Positions 53,752-62,040 of a DNA stretch of 64,000 nucleotides are shown one piece after another. Under the pieces are notes generated by a model, which had not been told where the DNA came from, did not search any database, and saw only the letters and a program-made list of their open reading frames with translations. This DNA comes from Anaerolineales bacterium (GTDB lineage Bacteria; Chloroflexota; Anaerolineae; Anaerolineales; Villigracilaceae), in NCBI GenBank assembly GCA_015075725.1, contig JABTTV010000001.1, forward strand, positions 1,860,001-1,924,000, given 5' to 3'. Every line of letters begins with the position of its first letter. The first letter of the stretch is position 1. Position numbers and translations under genes: made by a program.

Positions 53752-54672
53752 ATGGGCATGGAATCGAAATTTATATGGAAAGACGGCGAACTGGTGGAGT
53801 TCGAGAAAGCCACTGTTCACATGCTGACGGCCGCCCTGCATTATGGGGCAGCGGTCTTCGAAGGGATCCGCGCCTATCACACCGCCAAAGGACCTGCCGT
53901 GTTTCGCCTGCGGGAACATGCGGAACGATTGATCAAATCAGCGGAGATCTTTGGATTTTTGAACTTACAATATTCGACGGATGATGTTTCGAAAGCCATC
54001 AAGGAAACCGTGAAAGCGAACGGGTTTGACGAATGTTACATCCGCCCGCTTATCTACCTGACCGCAGGGGCGTGGAACTTGAACATCGACGCGGGTAAAG
54101 CAGCCATGATGGTCGCGGTGTGGAAGTGGTCGAATTATCTCGGGGAGGAGGCGCTGGCAAAAGGCATCCGCGCGAACATATCCTCGTTCACGCGGCACCA
54201 TGTCAATGTGTCGATGACGAAGGCAAAGATCGCCGGCAACTACGCCAACAGCATCCTGGCGAAGACTGAATCGGTCCGCCTCGGTTTTGAAGAAGCCATC
54301 ATGCTCGACCCGAGCGGGTACATTGCCGAATGCACGGGGGAGAATCTATTCCTCGTCAAGAAAGGCAGGATCTACACCCCGTCTGCGGCTCCCGTGCTCG
54401 AGGGAATCACGCGGGATTCCATCGCCACGATCGCGAACGACCTTGGCTATGAAGTGATCGAACAGCCCATTTCCCGCGACCAGCTTTATAGCGCCGACGA
54501 GGTCTTCGTCTGCGGAACGGCGGCGGAGGTGATCGGCTTGTGTGAGATCGACTTTCGAAAGATCGGGGACGGGAAGTCGGGCAGGATCACGCATGAGATC
54601 CAGACCGTCTATCACGATGCCATCCGTGGAAAGATAGCCAAATATGAAGCATGGTGCGATTACGTTGGGTAA
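53752..54672 (+). CDS. ilvE: Branched-chain amino acid aminotransferase
   Basis: PLP fold-type IV aminotransferase that makes Val, Leu and Ile from their keto acids. 306 residues. 'IWKDGELVEFEKATVHMLTAALHYGAAVFEGIRAY' is the family start, the PLP Lys is in 'TKAKIAGNYANSILAK', and 'GYIAECTGENLFLVKKG' and 'FVCGTAAEVI' are conserved. AGGAG lies 8 bases before the ATG at 53752. It ends the operon; a terminator-like hairpin is 110 bases downstream. Confidence 0.96.
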   Translation: MGMESKFIWKDGELVEFEKATVHMLTAALHYGAAVFEGIRAYHTAKGPAVFRLREHAERLIKSAEIFGFLNLQYSTDDVSKAIKETVKANGFDECYIRPLIYLTAGAWNLNIDAGKAAMMVAVWKWSNYLGEEALAKGIRANISSFTRHHVNVSMTKAKIAGNYANSILAKTESVRLGFEEAIMLDPSGYIAECTGENLFLVKKGRIYTPSAAPVLEGITRDSIATIANDLGYEVIEQPISRDQLYSADEVFVCGTAAEVIGLCEIDFRKIGDGKSGRITHEIQTVYHDAIRGKIAKYEAWCDYVG

Positions 54673-54782
54673 CTCGCTTTAAAGCCATTCATCAGCTCAG
54701 GGGAGAATTAAGTCCTGAAAATCTGTGGTACACTCACTGCCGCTGTATTTCTGGGAACTTGTTTTGATCGCTCTGAGTAAGT

Positions 54783-54809
54783 AGCCCGTGGAACACCTCG
54801 GGCTTTTTT
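54783..54809 (+). terminator. Rho-independent terminator, probable end of ilv-leu operon
   Basis: AGCCCG (54783-54788) and CGGGCT (54799-54804) with inner GG/CC pair, then TTTTTT. It lies 110 bases after ilvE; a small stem TGCCT-GCAA-AGGCA follows it (near 54824-54837). The intervening 110 bases might belong to a separate short transcript. I see no clear promoter. Confidence 0.8.
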
Positions 54810-54889
54810 GTTGGGCGGGTTTTGCCTGCAAAGGCAGACCTTGTTGAGCAGGAAGAATTATTGAAAGAGTCATCAGAACATTCCTATGC

Positions 54890-54935
54890 GTAGGGGCGAG
54901 GTCATACCACTTCGTGGAACAAGCCTCGCCCCTAC
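54890..54935. repeat. GTAGGGGCGAGG palindrome before the helicase gene
   Basis: Perfect 12-base arms (54890-54901 and 54924-54935) with a small inner CCAC/GTGG stem. Same family as 52560-52626; ends 17 bases before the helicase start and could affect its expression. Confidence 0.75.
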
Positions 54936-54952
54936 ATAAAAAAGGACAATTG

Positions 54953-56611
54953 ATGACTACCGATTTTTCTTCTCTCAACCTGCGTGACGAGATCATGCAG
55001 GCAATCACCGAACTCGGCTATTCCGAGCCGACCCCTATCCAATCAGGCATGATTCCCCTCATGCTCACCGGCGTGGATGTGGTTGGTCAAGCCCAGACGG
55101 GCACAGGCAAAACTGCCGCCTTTGCCCTTCCCATTCTCAACAACTTCGTAAAACAAAAGAATCCACAGGCGTTGATCCTCGCGCCGACGCGTGAACTTGC
55201 CCTGCAGGTTGCCGACTCGATGAATGAGTACGGCAAACATTTGCATGTGCGCGTGCTTGCCGTGTATGGCGGACAGCCTTATGGACCGCAGATCAACAGC
55301 CTGCAGCGCGGCGTCGATATCGTCGTTGGCACACCGGGTCGTCTCATCGACCTGCTCGAGCGCAAAGTACTTTTCCTCAATGGCATCAAGACCGTGGTGC
55401 TCGATGAGGCGGATGAGATGCTCAACATGGGTTTCATCGAAGATGTCGAAACGATCCTCGCATCGACGCCCGAGGAACGGCAGACCGCCCTGTTTAGCGC
55501 GACCATGCCGCCGCGCATCCGCAAACTGGCAGAGCGCTTCATGCGGGACCCGCATTCCGTGGTCATAAAACGGGATACGCTTACCGTTTCAGCCATTGAA
55601 CAACGTTTTTACATGGTGCATGAAAATCACAAGACCAATGCGCTAACCAGACTCTTTGAAATCGAACCCATCCACAGTGCCTTGATCTTTGCTCGCACCC
55701 GCGCGGAAACCAGCACCCTTGCGAATGAACTTGTCGTGCGCGGAATCCCAGCCGAAGCCATTCACGGCGACCTCGACCAGCAGGCACGCGAGCGCGTGCT
55801 GGGACGTTTCCGGGCGAATCAGTTGAAGGTGCTTGTGGCCACCGACGTTGCCGCCCGCGGTTTGGACATCGACGATATTTCGCATGTCTTCAACTATCAC
55901 CTGCCCGATGATGCCGAGGTGTACGTTCACCGCATCGGTCGTACGGGACGCGCAGGCAAAACCGGCGTTGCCATTACTTTGCTTTCCCCCAAAGAGAAGC
56001 GCCGCTTGCGAGAAGTGGAAGCGCTCACCAAACAGCCTCTCACAAAAAAGGAGCTTCCCACCCCGGAAGATATAACGAAACATCGGGAATCGCAAGTGGT
56101 TGAAAAATTAAAGGTCTGGCTTGGGCGCGGACGGTTCAAACGCGAACTTGAAATGGTACAGGAATTGATCGAAGCCGGTCACGATCCGCTGAATATTGCC
56201 GCGGCGGCGATTAAAATTTCACGCGGCGAGGAAAAGCAGAGGCCAATCGCTGAAATTGCCAGCTTGAAGGATGAAAGATTTGAAAAAGGAAAGAAGGAAA
56301 GGTTCGGGCGAAGGGAAGGCTCGGGTCGCGGCGACAAGATGCGGATTAGAGGGAGCCGAGCGCATGAGGAGGGCATGGTGCGCTGCAAGATCAACAAAGG
56401 CAAGGCGCATAACATCCGCCCGAACGATATCGTGGGGCAGATCGCCTTCCATGCCAATATTCCCGGCAACATCATTGGCAAGATCCGCATCGAAGAAAAA
56501 GTATCGTTTGTGGATATCCCCGAAGATGCGCTGGATCAGGTGCTCAAGCACAGCGGGAACTATAAAATCGGCAAGGAAAAATTCAGCGTCGTGAAAGCGG
56601 AAAAGAATTAG
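54953..56611 (+). CDS. deaD: DEAD-box RNA helicase (DeaD/CsdA type)
   Basis: ATP-dependent RNA helicase of 552 residues that remodels mRNA and ribosome precursors, often cold-induced. Motifs in order: Q motif 'GYSEPTPIQSGMI', I 'AQTGTGKT', Ia 'PTRELALQV', DEAD in 'VVLDEADEMLN', III 'FSATMP', V 'ATDVAARGLDIDDI' and VI 'HRIGRTGRAG'. A basic region (about 450-480) and a DbpA/CsdA-type RNA-binding domain ('MVRCKINKGKAHNIRPNDIVGQIA') form the C-terminus. AAGGA lies before the ATG at 54953. Confidence 0.94.
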   Translation: MTTDFSSLNLRDEIMQAITELGYSEPTPIQSGMIPLMLTGVDVVGQAQTGTGKTAAFALPILNNFVKQKNPQALILAPTRELALQVADSMNEYGKHLHVRVLAVYGGQPYGPQINSLQRGVDIVVGTPGRLIDLLERKVLFLNGIKTVVLDEADEMLNMGFIEDVETILASTPEERQTALFSATMPPRIRKLAERFMRDPHSVVIKRDTLTVSAIEQRFYMVHENHKTNALTRLFEIEPIHSALIFARTRAETSTLANELVVRGIPAEAIHGDLDQQARERVLGRFRANQLKVLVATDVAARGLDIDDISHVFNYHLPDDAEVYVHRIGRTGRAGKTGVAITLLSPKEKRRLREVEALTKQPLTKKELPTPEDITKHRESQVVEKLKVWLGRGRFKRELEMVQELIEAGHDPLNIAAAAIKISRGEEKQRPIAEIASLKDERFEKGKKERFGRREGSGRGDKMRIRGSRAHEEGMVRCKINKGKAHNIRPNDIVGQIAFHANIPGNIIGKIRIEEKVSFVDIPEDALDQVLKHSGNYKIGKEKFSVVKAEKN

Positions 56612-56747
56612 CGGACCCTCCCCTCAGCCGCCTTTTTCGAGGAGCGAGCATAACGCATTGGACAAAACCCCTCAAAGACGGATCCGACCCTGATTCTTTA
56701 AAATATTTTTTTCCTTCCAGCCAGACCCACTTCATAGGCCGGCAGAT

Positions 56748-57230
56748 CTACCCTCCACCAGCCATTGCCATTAACAAACCAAATACGAGAACGAACCCGA
56801 CCATACAGATTACACCGACGACGAATATTCCCGCCATCAAAATCAGAGGCAACCTAAACATCCGCTTCGCGACCCCCGCCGTTGACTCTGCCGCCTCGTA
56901 GGGAAGTTTCGGCGCGTTCATACGCGTCTCCTCCAACTGCGTGATGAATGCCGTCTGATCCTGAATCGTAAACCATTCCGAGTGGTTATCATCGAAATCA
57001 ACGCGCAGGAGCTTGAATAAATTAACCACTTCTTCACCAATCCCGGTAATACCGCTCAACGGCAACGCTCGCTGTGGACCAAACCCCGCCTTCAATAGGA
57101 TTCGCTGATTTGTCAGCCACATGCGCACATTCGAACCGCCAGAGCGGATTCCATTCCGCACCATGTACACCGTTGCGCCAGCCTCACGGATGATTGTTTC
57201 ACCATCACGGAGTTGAGGGGTTAAGTTCAT
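56748..57230 (-). CDS. PH/GRAM-like domain protein with C-terminal membrane helix
   Basis: 160-residue protein. The N-terminal 95 residues look like a bacterial PH or GRAM domain ('GGSNVRMWLTNQRILLKAGFG' is the typical strand-turn-strand). A polar linker leads to one or two hydrophobic helices ('LPLILMAGIFVVGVICMVGFVLVFGLLMAMAGG'). So it is probably anchored in the membrane with the domain in the cytoplasm. GAGGT precedes the ATG. It is downstream of a small gene by 7 bases on the same strand. Function unknown. Confidence 0.75.
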   Translation of the reverse strand: MNLTPQLRDGETIIREAGATVYMVRNGIRSGGSNVRMWLTNQRILLKAGFGPQRALPLSGITGIGEEVVNLFKLLRVDFDDNHSEWFTIQDQTAFITQLEETRMNAPKLPYEAAESTAGVAKRMFRLPLILMAGIFVVGVICMVGFVLVFGLLMAMAGGG

Positions 57231-57237
57231 AAACTGT

Positions 57238-57462
57238 CTACCTCACTTTTTCCTCTGCCGCTTTTTCCAACACAGAATATCCATTCTCGATCAATTTTTG
57301 CACTTCAGTATTTGATCCGGCCTTGCCCTTCTCAAGTGTTTCCACCATCCTCAGCATCGCCCCTCGGATTCCGCTGGCGCGGTGCGCGAGTACAGAATCG
57401 GCGGAGATGCGCTCGAGACGGGAGAGCAGGAACAGGAGAGTACGAATGAGATCCTGGCTCAT
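57238..57462 (-). CDS. Small helical hypothetical protein
   Basis: 74 residues, unrecognised. Predicted to be almost fully helical ('LIRTLLFLLSRLERISADS', 'LIENGYSVLEKAAEEK'). The gene lies between the PH-like gene (7 bases) and the glycosyltransferase gene (36 bases), all on the minus strand. Its open frame is short and has no clear ribosome site, so it is a moderate call based on operon position. Confidence 0.5.
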   Translation of the reverse strand: MSQDLIRTLLFLLSRLERISADSVLAHRASGIRGAMLRMVETLEKGKAGSNTEVQKLIENGYSVLEKAAEEKVR

Positions 57463-57498
57463 ATTGCTACAGTTTACCTTACCTGCAGCCCAAGATAT

Positions 57499-58992
57499 TC
57501 ATTGAAATCTTAGCATCCCATCCCACATGTCTGCCCAGGGTTTGCGCAAGCCTTGGCAAAAGTAAATATCCCTGAGTTCGGCTTCTTCATTATTTACACC
57601 GTAACTGTTGCTGACCGCGCCTACCAGTTGACAGGAGTTGAAATATGAGCTTGCACTGTTATCTGGATAGCCAACCACGATAAGCACATCGATGTTTTCA
57701 GAGGGCGGGCCTTTCATCCAGAACGAGTTGACAGGACTGATGACTTGCGGAAGGTTATATTCCGGACCGTAAAGGTCGAGCGCGCCTGCCTCGCCATAGT
57801 TCCCAGCCAGGATTCCTGCTCGTGCTTTTTCCTCTCTTGGCAGGGATTGGTACACATCCGCGACGGCTTCGGTCATTTCACGCCAGCCGATCTGCTCGGC
57901 AAAGTCATCGTGGACTTCGCGATTGATATTCCACACGGCTGAGTTGACGGGCGCGATGGGCAGTCCTAACGCCGCAACGAAGATAAAGCCCAAAAGAAGC
58001 GCAGACCAGCCCAGGGTCCGGTAGAGAAGCGCGGTTTTGGGGTTGAGAGTCCCCAGCCAGCGGTCGAATACGAACATTCCAGCCGCGACCAACACTACAT
58101 ACGATGGGGCTGGGTAGTAACCTCGTCCCTGCATGATGAGAAAGGTCAGGACGGGGAAGAGGTACATGAAGCCGATCATCTTGTATTTCGATTCGCGGAA
58201 GCAGAACAGCAAGCCTGCGATCCAAAACGGCAGCATGAACGGATTCGCCATCAGCAATTGCTCGGGCAGGTACCCGTCGGCGCGACCGATGCGAACATCG
58301 CGCTCGTGTATGGCGGCTTGATAATTTAACGATATGAAATCATGTTGAATTTGCCAGAGAAGATTGGGCAGGAAGATAAGGAGGGCGAGTCCTGCTCCGA
58401 GCCAAAGCCATCTCGATTTGAGGTATTTGCGCGCCGGGGTGATCAATGTTGATAGCACCAATGCGATGACGTACACGCCCATGGTGTAACGAGTCATCAT
58501 GCCCAGACCGATGACCAAGCCGATGGCAAGCCACCAACGCGCGTCGTCTGTGTTGAGGAGGCGGATGATGAAATAAGAAAGCAGCACAACCCAGAGAAAA
58601 TCGAAGGCGACATATTGAAACAATGCGCCTTGAATGATCGAAAGCACATTGATACCTGCGCCCAGGGCGGCAAGGATCTGAACCCGGCGCGAACCGCCGA
58701 ATTCCTTTGCCATCAGACCGGCAATGACCATGACGATGGCCTGTGACAGCGCGGAAAAGACTCGAAACCCGACGGTTGTCGCGCCAAAGAGGTTTAATTC
58801 AATACTGCCGAGAAACGGGGCAAGCGGCGGGTAGGATACGAATCCCCAGGCGAGGTTGCGCGCGGCATGCAATGTGGCAAGTTCGTCACGATGAAATCCG
58901 TAGTTATGGTTTGTGAGCAGATGCAGGGTGAATTTTGCAGCCGCAAGCAGGATGAGAATGAAGAGATCGGATTTGAAAAACGATTTGTTCAT
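57499..58992 (-). CDS. GT39-type membrane glycosyltransferase
   Basis: Integral membrane protein of 497 residues with about ten hydrophobic helices. The N-terminal loop 'GFHRDELATLHAARNLAWGFVSYPPLAPF' matches the ArnT/PMT family, where the Asp-Glu after the first helix is catalytic and uses a lipid-linked sugar. The C-terminal 130 residues are extracellular-like ('YGEAGALDLYGPEYNLPQVISPVNSFWMKGPP'). Probably glycosylates proteins or envelope lipids. AGGG lies upstream of the ATG. Confidence 0.85.
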   Translation of the reverse strand: MNKSFFKSDLFILILLAAAKFTLHLLTNHNYGFHRDELATLHAARNLAWGFVSYPPLAPFLGSIELNLFGATTVGFRVFSALSQAIVMVIAGLMAKEFGGSRRVQILAALGAGINVLSIIQGALFQYVAFDFLWVVLLSYFIIRLLNTDDARWWLAIGLVIGLGMMTRYTMGVYVIALVLSTLITPARKYLKSRWLWLGAGLALLIFLPNLLWQIQHDFISLNYQAAIHERDVRIGRADGYLPEQLLMANPFMLPFWIAGLLFCFRESKYKMIGFMYLFPVLTFLIMQGRGYYPAPSYVVLVAAGMFVFDRWLGTLNPKTALLYRTLGWSALLLGFIFVAALGLPIAPVNSAVWNINREVHDDFAEQIGWREMTEAVADVYQSLPREEKARAGILAGNYGEAGALDLYGPEYNLPQVISPVNSFWMKGPPSENIDVLIVVGYPDNSASSYFNSCQLVGAVSNSYGVNNEEAELRDIYFCQGLRKPWADMWDGMLRFQ

Positions 58993-59243
58993 GGTTCCCT
59001 CGAAAAAGCAACCAATGGCCGTTCCACGCGGGCGGCTATCGATTGTTTTTACTTTTCATTATGCGGTGATTTTTGATTTTTGTGCGTTACAAAAATTCCG
59101 ACGAACAGAGTAATCATGCCAAAAAAGTCTTATTCCCGTGTGGGTCATAAACCCGTGGGTAAAGCGTGTTCATCGAGCGGATGGAGTTGTTGGGGAGTAT
59201 GGATGACCGTAAAGTAAGGCAAGCGCAAGGGCATCCCTGGATT

Positions 59244-59249
59244 TATAAT
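59244..59249 (+). promoter_or_regulatory. Possible -10 element giving a leaderless yciH mRNA
   Basis: TATAAT ends 6 bases before the yciH ATG (59256), so the transcript would begin at or very close to the start codon. The -35 is not clear. Confidence 0.45.
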
Positions 59250-59255
59250 TTCACT

Positions 59256-59591
59256 ATGTCGAATAAAAATCGCACGGTTTGGTCTTCCGAAGATGGAGAC
59301 CTTCGTAAGAGGAATCGCGCCGTAAGCCATGCCCGATCAATTCCGCCGCAACAACAGACCGCCTACCTGCATCGCGAGTCAGGCGGGCGTGGTGGGAAGG
59401 TTGTGTCTGTAGTGAAAAACCTTATCCTCACGGAAGAGGACATGAAATCCCTTGCCAAGAAGCTCAAGCAGGAATGCGGCACCGGCGGGACGGTGAAGGA
59501 AGGCATGATCGAAATTCAGGGAGAACACCGTCAGCGCATGGCGGAGGTTTTGATGAAACTGGGGTACAAGGTCAAGATCGCGGGCGGGTAG
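59256..59591 (+). CDS. yciH: SUI1/YciH translation initiation factor
   Basis: Bacterial eIF1 homologue of 111 residues. The N-terminal 'NRTVWSSEDGDLRK' is typical of bacterial YciH, and the SUI1 domain follows: 'RESGGRGGKVVSVVKNL', 'LKQECGTGGTVKEGMIEIQGEHRQRM' and 'LMKLGYKVKIAGG'. It affects start-codon fidelity. The frame upstream of 59256 lacks support. The stop overlaps the end of the diguanylate cyclase gene on the other strand by 20 bases. Confidence 0.92.
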   Translation: MSNKNRTVWSSEDGDLRKRNRAVSHARSIPPQQQTAYLHRESGGRGGKVVSVVKNLILTEEDMKSLAKKLKQECGTGGTVKEGMIEIQGEHRQRMAEVLMKLGYKVKIAGG

Positions 59592-60462
59592 GCGGAGCTG
59601 TTCGTTCGTCACTATTACCTGTTTTCTCCCAGTAGGTCTCGTAGCGGACATTATCCTTGCCGTTGTTCTTTACCCAATACATCAGCTTGTCTGCAAGGTT
59701 CAATGCCTGGTCCGCGGAAAGTTGCGGGGCATGTAATGTGAGAATGCCAATGCTAAAGGTAATGGGGCAATTCCTTGCCTTCATTTCTGAGGTCAATTTA
59801 TTCCGCAAATTGGATATGGCGACCTTTGCTTCACTCTCATTTGTTTCAGGCAGGAGGATACTGAATTCATCACCGCCTACGCGTGCAACGAAGTCTGTTT
59901 TCCGCAGGGTGTTCTTCATGGTGTCCGCTATCGTAGCAAGGATTCCATCTCCAAAGACATGGCCGAATGTGTCGTTGATGATCTTGAAATTGTCGGTGTC
60001 CAGGAATACCACCGTGAAGGTAAGGTTGTACCTGGCGGAACGGTTGATCTCCATCTCCAAAACCTCATGAAAATATCGATGGTTATATGCGCCGGTCAGG
60101 AAGTCAGTGCGTGCGTGTAAGCGTTCCCGTTCAAGGCTTTTCAACAGCAGGGCTGGCAGTAAAAAGAATCCAAGACGGATGACCGCATTCCATAAATGGA
60201 GCAGAAGATTCTCCCCTCTCGGATGCGAAATGACCTCAATATAGAGCCAGATGACCGTGCTCAAAAGGGACATCAAAATACCGTAGTTGTTTCCTAAGCC
60301 CAGGGAGGCTACGGCGATCGGTAACAGGTAGAAGAGAGAAAAGGAAAGTTCGGTGCCGGTTGTGTAATCCAGAATGCCGACAGACACGAGGAGGAGAAAA
60401 CTCAAGCCGAACCAAATCGGACGGTTGGTAGTTTCAAACACCTTTCGGGTAATGAACTTCAT
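59572..60462 (-). CDS. Membrane diguanylate cyclase (GGDEF)
   Basis: Makes cyclic di-GMP from GTP. 296 residues: four to five N-terminal membrane helices (about 15-110) and then a GGDEF domain ('ARTDFLTGAYNHRYFHEVL', 'FLDTDNFKIINDTFGHVFGDGIL', catalytic 'RVGGDEFSILLPE'). The inhibitory RxxD site is not evident. No EAL or PilZ partner is in the window. The 3' end overlaps the convergent yciH gene by 20 bases. Confidence 0.92.
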   Translation of the reverse strand: MKFITRKVFETTNRPIWFGLSFLLLVSVGILDYTTGTELSFSLFYLLPIAVASLGLGNNYGILMSLLSTVIWLYIEVISHPRGENLLLHLWNAVIRLGFFLLPALLLKSLERERLHARTDFLTGAYNHRYFHEVLEMEINRSARYNLTFTVVFLDTDNFKIINDTFGHVFGDGILATIADTMKNTLRKTDFVARVGGDEFSILLPETNESEAKVAISNLRNKLTSEMKARNCPITFSIGILTLHAPQLSADQALNLADKLMYWVKNNGKDNVRYETYWEKTGNSDERTAPPTRPRS

Positions 60463-60585
60463 GGCTTAAAGTATATGCTTTCTTAGAGAGGGATTTCAAA
60501 CAAAACCATAATTAATTCTTATGTCGGTCGGCTATGCAAAAAAGTGTTGGTTTCGACCGATCCCCCAACAGTTCCCCCAAGACAA

Positions 60586-60616
60586 ACACACCCTCGAATT
60601 TATTTCGAGGGTGTGT
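60586..60616 (-). terminator. Hairpin terminator after the aminotransferase gene
   Basis: Perfect 13-bp stem (60586-60598 with 60604-60616, 5-base loop) directly after the minus-strand aminotransferase stop; TTTG follows on that strand. Confidence 0.65.
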
Positions 60617-60629
60617 CATACGAAAAAGG

Positions 60630-61808
60630 TCACCCGTACCTGCTCATGAACTTTTCCATGCGGCGAAGGGCTTCTTCGATTTTTTCATACGAAGTGGCGT
60701 AACACATCCGCACGAAGCCATCGCCGCCCGGTCCAAAGGCATTGCCAGGCACGACCGCCACAGATTCTTCACGCAGCAGTTTTTCGGCGAAGGTTTCGTC
60801 GTCCATGCCGGAGGCCTGGATGTTGGGAAAGGCATAGAAGGCACCCTTCGGTTCAAAGGTCGACAGACCGAGGCGGTTCAATCCTTTGACCAGCAAACGG
60901 CGGCGACGGTCGTATTCATCGATCATTTCCTTCACATAGGGCTCGCCCGTCTTCAAGGCTTCGATGGCGGCATCCTGCGCGGTGGTCGGCGCGGACATGA
61001 TGGAGTATTGATGGATGCGCACGAGGCCTTTGATGATGTCCGAAGGACCGCAGGCATAGCCGATGCGCCAACCCGTCATCGCATAACCCTTTGAGAAGCC
61101 GCCGAGTAAAACCGTGCGCTCTCTCAGGCTGTCGCTCAAGGCAGGGAAGCAGACATGCTCGAAGTCATAGACGAGACGGTCATAGATCTCATCCGATACG
61201 ACGAGCAGGTCGTGCTCCTCCGCAATGCGGCCGATCTCGAGCATAACATCGCGCGGCGCAACCGCGCCGGTGGGGTTCGATGGATAACCGACAAAGATGA
61301 CCTTTGTGTGCGGCGTGATGGCTTTGCGGATGTCATCGGGGTCAACGGTAAAATTATTTTCAAGCCTGGCGGGAATTTCGACCGGAACACCGCCCGCCAA
61401 AATGACCTCGGCTTGATAGGAAACAAAACACGGTGTGGGGACGATGACCTCGTCGCCGGGTTCGAGGATGGCGGTGAACGTGAGATACAACGCCTCTGAA
61501 ACCCCGACGGTCGCGATGATCTCGTGGGTTGGATCGTATTTCACGTTGTACAGTTTTTTCAAATTATCCGAGATCCCCTGGCGTAGTTCCATTTTGCCCG
61601 AGTTCGACGTGTAATGCGTCTCGCCGTTCTGAAGCGAACGAATGCCCGCCTCGAGGATAGGTTTCGGCGTGGTGAAATCCGGTTCGCCGATGCCGAGCGA
61701 GATCACATCCTTCATCGTTGCCGCAATATCGAAAAATTTTCGAATGCCGCTGGGCTTCAGTCCAGCCACACGCTTCGAGAGTCTTTGTACTGCGCCGATT
61801 TCCTGCAT
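60630..61808 (-). CDS. Class I/II PLP aminotransferase
   Basis: Aspartate-aminotransferase-fold enzyme of 392 residues. 'DVISLGIGEPDFTTPKPI' begins the N-arm, 'GVSEALYLTFTAIL' the cofactor loop, 'VGYPSNPTGAV' contacts PLP, 'VVSDEIYDRLVYD' carries the Asp, and the PLP Lys is in 'LLGGFSKGYAMTGWRIGY'. The C-terminal 'GNAFGPGGDGFVRMCYAT' has the substrate Arg. Subgroup (aspartate, alanine, aromatic or succinyl-DAP) cannot be told; no marker context. Gap to the neighbour 61819 is 10 bases, so it is likely in that operon. Confidence 0.94.
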   Translation of the reverse strand: MQEIGAVQRLSKRVAGLKPSGIRKFFDIAATMKDVISLGIGEPDFTTPKPILEAGIRSLQNGETHYTSNSGKMELRQGISDNLKKLYNVKYDPTHEIIATVGVSEALYLTFTAILEPGDEVIVPTPCFVSYQAEVILAGGVPVEIPARLENNFTVDPDDIRKAITPHTKVIFVGYPSNPTGAVAPRDVMLEIGRIAEEHDLLVVSDEIYDRLVYDFEHVCFPALSDSLRERTVLLGGFSKGYAMTGWRIGYACGPSDIIKGLVRIHQYSIMSAPTTAQDAAIEALKTGEPYVKEMIDEYDRRRRLLVKGLNRLGLSTFEPKGAFYAFPNIQASGMDDETFAEKLLREESVAVVPGNAFGPGGDGFVRMCYATSYEKIEEALRRMEKFMSRYG

Positions 61809-61818
61809 TAAGCCTCCT

Positions 61819-62040
61819 TTATATGGGTCGGACGTGCCAGTCGTCTGAGATCTCCTGGTACGTCAATTCAAACGCCAGACCGTCCACGGTCTTGACGCAA
61901 AAGCCTTTTTCGCCGGGACCGCGCCAGCGGGAGAAAATCTCCGCGATCTCATGGCGCTGCCCCTGCCAAATCAACGAAAGCGGACGCTCCGCATATTCTG
62001 TATCAGACCTGCACTCCACAGCTTCCATATGCGGTCTCAC
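61819..62040 (-). CDS. DUF6504-like small protein
   Basis: 73-residue protein with the pattern 'CRSDTEYAERPLSLIWQGQRHEIAEIFSRWR' and 'EISDDWHVRP', as in DUF6504 proteins of unknown function; that name is from memory. GTG at 62040 overlaps the upstream gene by GTGA, suggesting coupled translation; ATG at 62028 is an alternative. It lies between the nucleotidyltransferase and aminotransferase genes. Confidence 0.75.
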   Translation of the reverse strand: MRPHMEAVECRSDTEYAERPLSLIWQGQRHEIAEIFSRWRGPGEKGFCVKTVDGLAFELTYQEISDDWHVRPI

